Below are positions 58,757 to 64,000 of a stretch of DNA of 64,000 bases, piece after piece (position 1 is the first letter of the stretch; the number at the start of each line of letters is the position of its first letter). Location of the stretch: positions 1 to 64,000 of the forward strand of contig NZ_AMRM01000024.1 in assembly GCF_000300335.1 (NCBI RefSeq). The letters run 5' to 3'. This DNA comes from Nitratireductor pacificus pht-3B (GTDB taxonomy: Bacteria > Pseudomonadota > Alphaproteobacteria > Rhizobiales > Rhizobiaceae). The notes under the pieces are model-generated. The model saw only the letters and a program-made list of their open reading frames with translations. It was not told the DNA's origin and searched no databases. Position numbers and translations under genes: made by a program.

Positions 58757-59032
58757 CTAGTGCCGGTATTGCTGGATACGGGTCGTGCGCAGGCCGGCCA
58801 GGCCGTGATCGTCGATGGAGGCCTGCCAGGAGAGAAACTCCTCGACTGTCAGGCGATAGCGATTGCAAGCCTCTTCCAGGCTCAGAAGCCCGCCGCGAAC
58901 CGCGGCCACCACTTCCGCCTTGCGGCGGATCACCCAGCGGCGCGTATTGGTCGGCGGCAAATCCGCGATCGTCAGCGGGCTGCCATCCGGCCCGATGACA
59001 TATTTTACGCGCGGTCGAACCATTTCGGTCAT
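58757..59032 (-). CDS. sciP: CtrA inhibitor SciP (DUF1153)
   Basis: 91 residues. In Caulobacter, SciP binds CtrA and blocks its activation of target genes in G1. The DUF1153 hallmark is VKYVIGPDGSPLTIADLPP followed by TRRWVIRRKAEVVAAV and an HTH with LLSLEEACNRYRLTVEEFLSWQ. Length and motif order match fully. A CtrA-like box with one mismatch lies 52-66 bases upstream (59084-59098), consistent with CtrA-driven sciP. Confidence 0.93.
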   Translation of the reverse strand: MTEMVRPRVKYVIGPDGSPLTIADLPPTNTRRWVIRRKAEVVAAVRGGLLSLEEACNRYRLTVEEFLSWQASIDDHGLAGLRTTRIQQYRH

Positions 59033-59083
59033 TGTACTCTCTACCTGAACTCAAGACCCGAAAGACAAGCTAATGCGCCGGCT

Positions 59084-59098
59084 TTAAAATTTGCCTAA
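59084..59098. promoter_or_regulatory. Near-consensus CtrA box upstream of sciP
   Basis: TTAAAATTTGCCTAA reads TTAA-N7-CTAA (one mismatch to TTAA-N7-TTAA). It lies 52-66 bases upstream of the sciP start. A GANTC site at 59128-59132 is close by. The remaining 288-base gap to mnmA also has GCGTTAACGC (59213-59222). Confidence 0.55.
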
Positions 59099-59320
59099 GC
59101 ACATGGTAAGCATAAAGTAACGGACATGAATCCCGCGTTAGGAAATTGCCTGCGATTTGAGGCAAATTGGAACGATCCGGCGCGCAAGCCCAATTGCCAC
59201 AAGGATTTGAATGCGTTAACGCTTTGCCGCGCCGCGGCGGTGGCGCATGACGGCGCCTTGACCTATATTCGCCGCATTGGCATGTAACCCGCCATCGCAC
59301 CGACAAAGAAGACCGAGCTC

Positions 59321-60505
59321 ATGAACAGCCTAGACCTGCCCGGACGCCCGCAGGACTGCCGCATCGTCGTGGCGATGTCCGGTGGCGTCGATTCCTCCGT
59401 GGTCGCCGGCATCCTGGCGAAACAGGGCTATGACGTGGTCGGCGTGACCCTGCAGCTCTACGATCATGGCGAGGCCGCGCACCGGCCGGGTTCCTGCTGC
59501 GCGGGCCAGGACATCGACGATGCGCGCCGCGTCGCCGAGACGCTGGGCATTCCCCATTACGTGCTCAATTACGAGCAGCGCTTCCGCGAAGCGGTGATCG
59601 ACCCCTTCGCGCAGAGCTACGTCGCCGGCGAGACGCCGATCCCCTGCGTTTCCTGCAACCAGACGGTCAAGTTCGCCGATCTGCTGGAGACGGCGCGCGA
59701 GCTGGGCGCCGACGCGCTCGCCACGGGCCACTACATCCGCAGCCGCGCCAACGGCGCGCACCGCGCCCTGATGCGGCCCGTCGACGCCGACCGCGACCAG
59801 AGCTATTTCCTGTTCGCCACCACGCAGGAGCAGATCGACTATCTGCGCTTTCCCCTCGGCGGCCTGTCGAAGCCCGAGGTGCGCGCCATCGCCGAGGAAA
59901 TGGGCCTGAGCGTCGCCACCAAGCAGGACAGCCAGGACATCTGCTTCGTGCCGCGCGGCAAATATTCCGACATCATCGGCAAGCTGAAGCCCGAGGCGGC
60001 GACGCCCGGCGACATCGTCCATCTCGACGGCCGCACCCTCGGCCGGCACGAGGGCGTGATGCACTACACGATCGGCCAGCGGCGCGGCATCGGCGTGGCC
60101 GCCGGCGAGCCGCTCTACGTGGTCCATCTGGACGCCGCCAATGCGCGCGTCATCGTCGGCCCGCGCGAGGCGCTCGAGACGCACAAGGTGTTCCTGCGCC
60201 AGGTGAACTGGCTGGGCGACGAGACGCTGGCCGCCCTGCCCGAAGGCGGCATCGAGGTTTTCGCCAAGGTGCGCTCGACGCGCCCGCCCCGCCCCGCCGT
60301 GCTGCACCATGCCGATGGCGCGACCTGGGTCGAACTGACCGAGGGCGAGGCGGGCGTCGCGCCCGGACAGGCCTGCGTCCTCTATTCGGACGAGGGCAAC
60401 GAGGCGCGCGTGCTGGGCGGCGGCTTCATCGAGCGCTCGGAACGTGGCGTGGAGGCCGAGGCACAACTGACCCGGCTCACGGCAACGGCACCGCAGCACG
60501 CCTGA
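59321..60505 (+). CDS. mnmA: tRNA 2-thiouridylase MnmA
   Basis: 394 residues. Adds sulfur to U34 of tRNA-Glu, -Gln and -Lys. PP-loop [12 protein letters not shown] (SGGVDSS at 20-26), first catalytic cysteine in [12 protein letters not shown], second in [14 protein letters not shown], plus ATGHYIR and [13 protein letters not shown]. The C-terminal barrel ([20 protein letters not shown]) is complete. Adjacent to a convergent oxidoreductase. Confidence 0.95.
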   Translation: MNSLDLPGRPQDCRIVVAMSGGVDSSVVAGILAKQGYDVVGVTLQLYDHGEAAHRPGSCCAGQDIDDARRVAETLGIPHYVLNYEQRFREAVIDPFAQSYVAGETPIPCVSCNQTVKFADLLETARELGADALATGHYIRSRANGAHRALMRPVDADRDQSYFLFATTQEQIDYLRFPLGGLSKPEVRAIAEEMGLSVATKQDSQDICFVPRGKYSDIIGKLKPEAATPGDIVHLDGRTLGRHEGVMHYTIGQRRGIGVAAGEPLYVVHLDAANARVIVGPREALETHKVFLRQVNWLGDETLAALPEGGIEVFAKVRSTRPPRPAVLHHADGATWVELTEGEAGVAPGQACVLYSDEGNEARVLGGGFIERSERGVEAEAQLTRLTATAPQHA

Positions 60506-60626
60506 TCGGGCAGGCAGGGGCGATCGCCCGAACCGGGGCAGCCGCGGTTGACGCCCGCCCTCGCCGCGCTGCGTGCTTCACAGCCTTTCCACACAGGGAG
60601 GAAGGAACGCCGCTTCGTACCGGCAT

Positions 60627-60657
60627 CCGCGCTTCATGGCATGCGTGAAGGGTGCGG
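60627..60657. terminator. Hairpin between convergent mnmA and oxidoreductase genes
   Basis: CCGCGCTTCA and TGAAGGGTGCGG pair (CTTCA/TGAAG plus CCGC/GCGG). No T-run, so termination is tentative. Confidence 0.4.
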
Positions 60658-60669
60658 CGTGCGGCCGCC

Positions 60670-61623
60670 TCAGCCGTGGGTGACGGAACCCGCCGTCAGG
60701 ATGCGCAGGACCTCGATGGCTTCCTCGCCCGAGGTACGCGGCGCGGCGCGGGTCTCGATGCACTCGATGAAATGCTCCAGCTCGCGCGTCAGCGGCATGC
60801 CCTCCTCGACGGGGACATAGGTCGGCTCGTTGGTGGTGAAGGCCCACTGCCCGCTGTCCTGCCAGACGGCGTGCCGGTAGACGGCCAGCTTGCGCCCCCA
60901 GCCCTCGACATCGTCGAACACGGCCATCGCCTTGTCGCCGACCACCGTCAGGCGGCGCTCGCGATAGGGGTTGAGGCGCGAGGTGAAGAGATGGCTGCGC
61001 AGGCCGCCCGGAAAGCGCATGTGCAGATGGGCGAAATCGCTGAGATGATCGAGCAATGCCGCACCCTCGCCGCGCACCTCGAGGGGCGGCTGGCCGGTGA
61101 TCGCCAGGATCATCGACAGATCGTGCGGCGCCAGATCCCACAGCGCGTCGTTCTCGGTGTGGAACTTGCCGAGGCCGAGGCGATGCGAATGCATGTAGCG
61201 GACCTCGCCGAGATCCCCCTGGTCGATCAGCGCCTTCAGTTTCTCGAAGGCCGGGTGGAAGCGCAGCACATGGCCGACCATGATGAGGCGCCCGGTTTCA
61301 CCCGAGACGGCGACGGCGCGCTCGGCGTCGGCGACGGTCAGCGCGATCGGCTTCTCGACGAGCACGTCCTTTCCGGCCCGCATGGCGCGGATCGCGTAGT
61401 CGGCGTGGAACTGCGGCGGGAGGGCGAGGACGATGGCATCGATCTCGGGGTTCTCGAACAGGCTTTCCGGCGCAACGGCCACGCAATCATGCTCGCTGGC
61501 GAACCCTTCCGCCCGCGCCTCGTTGGCATCGGACACGGCGGCAAGCACCCCGAGGGACTTTAGCGTGCGGATATGGTTCGAGCCCCAATAGCCGCATCCG
61601 AGAACTGCAATACGCGGTTTCAT
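60670..61623 (-). CDS. Gfo/Idh/MocA-family oxidoreductase
   Basis: 317 residues from ATG 61623 (AGGA four bases upstream). N-terminal Rossmann fold: RIAVLGCGYWGSNHIRTLKSLG; conserved lysine in the DVLVEKPIALT motif (EKP); C-terminal part includes DLAPHDLSMI, where the aspartate and histidine of the GFO family lie. The GYWG form and closing HFIECIETRAAPRTSGEEAIEVLRIL are usual for sugar-nucleotide dehydrogenases of polysaccharide synthesis. No sugar gene cluster is adjacent. Confidence 0.88.
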   Translation of the reverse strand: MKPRIAVLGCGYWGSNHIRTLKSLGVLAAVSDANEARAEGFASEHDCVAVAPESLFENPEIDAIVLALPPQFHADYAIRAMRAGKDVLVEKPIALTVADAERAVAVSGETGRLIMVGHVLRFHPAFEKLKALIDQGDLGEVRYMHSHRLGLGKFHTENDALWDLAPHDLSMILAITGQPPLEVRGEGAALLDHLSDFAHLHMRFPGGLRSHLFTSRLNPYRERRLTVVGDKAMAVFDDVEGWGRKLAVYRHAVWQDSGQWAFTTNEPTYVPVEEGMPLTRELEHFIECIETRAAPRTSGEEAIEVLRILTAGSVTHG

Positions 61624-61857
61624 ATGATCCTTCGCCCGAGAACTTGGCGCTGCACACACATATAGACGCCGCCCCCGGGACTCAACCCTGCCGCCGCATT
61701 GATTGACAATCCTTTAGGGGATGGCGCGGCCGGCGGCAAATTCCTCCGCGAAACGGCCAAGCGCGCTTGACACATTCGCCGGCGCCACCTTATATCCGCG
61801 CGTCCTGACAAGGGCCTGGACCAACCGAAGCGCCCCGGCGCATCCAGGCTCCACGGC

Positions 61858-61934
61858 GGCGGAGTAGCTCAGTCGGTTAGAGCAGAGGAATCATAATCCT
61901 TGTGTCGGGGGTTCGAATCCCTCCTCCGCTACCA
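61858..61934 (+). tRNA. tRNA-Met (CAT), elongator type
   Basis: 77 bases with encoded CCA. Acceptor GGCGGAG/CTCCGCT (closing G-U), D-arm AGCTCAGTCGGTTAGAGC, anticodon stem GAGGA/TCCTT around loop ATCATAA (anticodon CAT), T-arm GGGGGTTCGAATCCCTC. The closing pair differs from the unpaired C1-A72 of initiator tRNA, so this is the elongator. Confidence 0.95.
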
Positions 61935-61977
61935 AAATTCTTCAAGAAAATCAGATATTTACGAGGCAGAAGGGAAG

Positions 61978-62052
61978 CTAATCGCCCTTCTGTTCCGAAG
62001 TCTCGTATGTCTCACACCACTCCCACACCACTTCAGGCTTCTCTCGATATAG
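61978..62052 (-). pseudogene. Short possible coding remnant converging on tRNA-Met
   Basis: A 24-codon open stretch reading LYREKPEVVWEWCETYET and ending SEQKGD-stop, with a stop codon immediately upstream. The sequence looks protein-like and its position, 44 bases from the 3' end of a tRNA gene and facing it, is where integrase genes commonly sit. It is too short to identify and may be chance. Confidence 0.25.
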
Positions 62053-62095
62053 CTACGACGGTCAACAGAGTTGGCCGTCTCTGTAGTCGATGAAG

Positions 62096-62164
62096 GGGTC
62101 CACCACGGACTCGAACCGTGGATCATCCGCCCGAAGCGTCGTCCTACCGTTAGACGACAGACCC
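62096..62164 (-). pseudogene. Degenerate tRNA-like sequence
   Basis: On the minus strand 69 bases fold as a tRNA in three arms: acceptor GGGTCTG/TGGACCC, D-arm GTCTAACGGTAGGAC, T-arm CCACGGTTCGAGTCCGTGG. The anticodon region (ACGCTTCGGGCGGATGA) is short and does not form a five-base-pair stem with a seven-base loop, so no anticodon can be assigned and no CCA is encoded. Probably a decayed tRNA of phage or plasmid type. Confidence 0.5.
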
Positions 62165-62261
62165 TCGGATATGACCTCACGGCCGGCTGCAACATTCGAG
62201 CGCTGAGAGAACCGGGAGAGCCAAAGCCCTCCCGGCAGTCCCTGTTCCGGGACCTCGCCGC

Positions 62262-62356
62262 GACCGGATTCCAACCGACATCTCGCCTTCCGGCGACGCT
62301 CTCTCTCGACCCCTCGCAGGGCTGCCCGGGGTCCCATCCCCGGTTGAGCTACACGG
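62262..62356 (-). other. Second tRNA-like tract, partial
   Basis: The minus strand has a D-arm-like GTGTAGCTCAACCGG (about 62340-62354) and a T-arm-like GGTTGGAATCC (62266-62276), but they are about 65-85 bases apart with other stems between (CCGGGG/CCCCGG, TCGCC/GGCGA). It does not make a normal tRNA. Together with 62096-62164 and the 524-base gene-free gap, it suggests remains of a tRNA array. Confidence 0.3.
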
Positions 62357-62458
62357 GTCAGAAGGGAATGCGACGTCGATGGGCCGACGTCAATCTCCAT
62401 CCTGCCTGTTCCCGCCGAGGGAGTTGACGTCGGACTGTCGAGAGCTCAGCTTCCCACC

Positions 62459-62770
62459 ATGATCGACCCCGTCATCCGCTCCGAAATCGAAGCCGACCGC
62501 ACGGCAAGCTTTCCTGATCCTGCGAGCACCGTTCGACGGCTTCACGAGCTAATCGGCGAGGAGCTGAATCCGGCCTGGTCGCTGGTAGATAATGCGAACG
62601 CCTGGTGGCTCGGCTGCGTCGAGATTCCGTTCGGCCGCATGTGCAAGGGCGAAGTCGTCGCCGCCGAGGTCCGGGAGATCGCTCTCTGGGCAGACGAGTG
62701 GTGGAACGAATTCGAGAAAAAACTGTATCAGCCCGCTATTCTGCCGCCGGCTCGCTGGCCTGAACGATGA
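62459..62770 (+). CDS. Hypothetical small protein beside Shedu
   Basis: 103 residues, acidic, tryptophan-rich: NPAWSLVDNANAWWLGCVEIPFGRM and LWADEWWNEFEKKLYQPA. No signal or membrane helix; not recognised. No good ribosome-binding site is seen before the ATG. Its 3' end overlaps the 3' end of the Shedu gene by 35 bases on the opposite strand. Could be a small accessory gene of the island. Confidence 0.5.
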   Translation: MIDPVIRSEIEADRTASFPDPASTVRRLHELIGEELNPAWSLVDNANAWWLGCVEIPFGRMCKGEVVAAEVREIALWADEWWNEFEKKLYQPAILPPARWPER

Positions 62771-63905
62771 GGCGCGCCCTTTCATAGAGCTCGTCGAACG
62801 TGATGACCTCCGGCCGGATCAGGTTCCGACGGAAGCGCTCGAACGATCCGAACTTGCGTTCATTGACGCCGTGCTCGCCTTCGAACTCCCCGAGGCGACC
62901 ACAGATCACGAAGCTGCGCGGCTCCATAGTATATATAGTCTCGCCCGTCGCCTCGCCGTCACGGTCCGACAGTCTCTCCGACGTACTCCACCTCTCCAGC
63001 GCGGCCGCCACCGTTCCCTGCACCTGTGCCACAGCTCCCGAGAGTTCCTTCGAGGGTTGCCAAATGCCGGGGCGATACTGGTCCGCAGACATGAGGTCTG
63101 TTCGGTGGTGCTTCAGCTCGACAAACGCGGTGGTGCTGAGAAGAGCCCGGGATCGAAGCAGCGCGTCGACCCGTTTCCCGGGACCAGTCAGATCACGACC
63201 ACTGACGGCCTGCTCGAGCTTTCGGTCGTCCAGCGGCCCGAAGTTGATGAGACTCAGGGAGTAGCCGAATATCCACGCGTTCTTTTCGAAAAACCGCTGC
63301 CACAGGGCTTCTGGTCCTTTTCCATGCTGCATGACGCATGCATCGAAGTAGGCATCGTCGGATAGCAGCCGTTCGAAGGTCTTCAATTGCTTCTTCCGGA
63401 AGGCCAGCGCGACGACATCCTCGTTGGTAATCTCGTTTCGGGCGATGGCCGCGAGGAGTTCCTGATTGTCGGCCGCGACGCGTCGGAGCTGATCCGGCTT
63501 CAGCAGGAGCTGCTCAAGGTCGGAGTCGAGGATGTTGAGCTTCCCCTCGTCCGGGAAGTGCACCCGCTTGATGTCGGCGAAAAACTTGAGGAGGGCCGCC
63601 ACCTCCCTACCTCCGAAGGCGAAATACTCCCGCGGGTTGCCCTTCGATGTGAACTTCTGGATGGTGACGGAGCGGAACGCCCGGTCGTCCTCAAGGAAGG
63701 TGGCTTTAATCTGGAAACGGCCGCCCGCGGTTTCACGGACCACCAACTCGTCCTTTACCTTCGCGTATTCGAATCCAGGCCGACCGTCGATGACCTTGTT
63801 CGCGATCCGGAGCTTGCGCCCGAGGAAGTCGGGGAACGCCGGGCTGGCGTAGGTCTTGTCAGTCCTGGATTTATGGAAGATTTCCTCTTCACTGAATCCT
63901 GTCAT
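62736..63905 (-). CDS. sduA: Shedu anti-phage defence nuclease (SduA, DUF4263)
   Basis: 389 residues, AGAAGG before the ATG. Shedu is a single-gene defence system with a PD-(D/E)xK nuclease. The C-terminal DUF4263 domain is clear: GPEALWQRFFEKNAWIFGYSL (Glu199), KRVDALLRS (Asp247), TAFVELKHHRTDLM (Glu263, Lys265), YRPGIWQPSKELSGAVAQVQ (Gln294/296). The N-terminal 190 residues vary between Shedu proteins and set regulation or target recognition; here they contain DDRAFRSVTIQKFTSKGNPREYFAFGGREV. All catalytic residues appear intact. Confidence 0.9.
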   Translation of the reverse strand: MTGFSEEEIFHKSRTDKTYASPAFPDFLGRKLRIANKVIDGRPGFEYAKVKDELVVRETAGGRFQIKATFLEDDRAFRSVTIQKFTSKGNPREYFAFGGREVAALLKFFADIKRVHFPDEGKLNILDSDLEQLLLKPDQLRRVAADNQELLAAIARNEITNEDVVALAFRKKQLKTFERLLSDDAYFDACVMQHGKGPEALWQRFFEKNAWIFGYSLSLINFGPLDDRKLEQAVSGRDLTGPGKRVDALLRSRALLSTTAFVELKHHRTDLMSADQYRPGIWQPSKELSGAVAQVQGTVAAALERWSTSERLSDRDGEATGETIYTMEPRSFVICGRLGEFEGEHGVNERKFGSFERFRRNLIRPEVITFDELYERARLIVQASEPAAE

Positions 63906-63948
63906 TGACGAATCCTTCTACGGGTAGCGCAGCCTAGCAGGACTTCAG

Positions 63949-63980
63949 AGGACTCGTGCCACCTCATCGGCAAGAGTCCT
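63949..63980. promoter_or_regulatory. Hairpin/inverted repeat upstream of Shedu
   Basis: AGGACTC-G-TGCC-ACCTCATC-GGCA-A-GAGTCCT: 11 paired bases with one mismatch and an 8-base loop, 44-75 bases before the Shedu start. No T-run on either side, so an operator or 5'-UTR structure is more likely than a terminator. Confidence 0.5.
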
Positions 63981-64000
63981 AGAATAACCACAGGTACAAA

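Noticed and set aside
62062-62400. 112-codon open frame on the minus strand (reading SSNGRTTLRADDPRFESV)
   Set aside because: This is the kind of false protein produced by translating tRNA-like sequence; it coincides with the tRNA-like tracts.
1-64000. CRISPR array
   Set aside because: Repeats seen are palindromic and dispersed, not evenly spaced short repeats with unique spacers; no cas gene is present.
1-64000. Insertion sequence or transposase genes
   Set aside because: No transposase-like protein and no terminal inverted repeats flanking an open frame were found; mobile character is limited to small palindromic repeats and the possible island edge.

Overview
The window looks like chromosomal DNA of a GC-rich alphaproteobacterium of the order Hyphomicrobiales (Rhizobiales), most like a Mesorhizobium/Phyllobacteriaceae-type genome. 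The main evidence is the cell-cycle cluster chpT - receiver - ctrA - fliJ-like - sciP, a fused trpE(G) gene preceded by a leaderless trpL, a ChoXWV choline importer, and several families of palindromic intergenic repeats typical of this group. This is inferred from gene content; no species can be named.

Layout. 1-3.1 kb: the end of a BatA/DUF4159 membrane locus. 3.1-8.8 kb: housekeeping enzymes (GNAT, glutathionyl-hydroquinone reductase, NUDIX, phosphoesterase) and a tail-anchored protein with a perfect CtrA box upstream. 8.0-10.8 kb: leuA with a previously unannotated leucine leader peptide, coupled to an alpha/beta hydrolase. 10.9-19.5 kb: regulator-plus-enzyme modules (two HxlR regulators, an ArsR-SRPBCC-GFA-SRPBCC operon, an HWE histidine kinase, Tat-exported hydrolases). 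19.5-29.2 kb: transporters, trpE(G) with its attenuator, two Rnk/GreA-C-like proteins and a MerR/TipAS-type regulator. 29.4-33.2 kb: a copper-type multicopper oxidase pair, formate-THF ligase and repeats.

33.2-42.3 kb: a RecF-like ATPase, then a set of poorly characterised genes on the minus strand (coiled-coil protein, 381-aa protein, AAA+ ATPase, 426-aa protein, DUF2333 membrane protein). This set is interrupted by a HicAB toxin-antitoxin pair on the opposite strand. It is the best candidate here for an undescribed multi-protein system. 42.3-54.2 kb: LysR/YeiH, thymidine kinase, choline ABC transporter, an SDR/CoA-transferase pair, an HugZ-like protein coupled to an rRNA/tRNA methyltransferase, and a coiled-coil membrane protein. 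54.3-59.3 kb: DUF1134 and the cell-cycle control cluster with CtrA half-sites and GANTC sites. 59.3-61.9 kb: mnmA, an oxidoreductase and tRNA-Met(CAT).

61.9-64.0 kb: past the tRNA the character changes to accessory DNA: degenerate tRNA-like tracts, a short possible coding remnant, an unknown small protein and a full-length Shedu (SduA/DUF4263) anti-phage nuclease. This suggests the edge of a tRNA-anchored defence island that continues beyond the window.

All calls come from reading sequence and translated proteins by eye; no database search was run.
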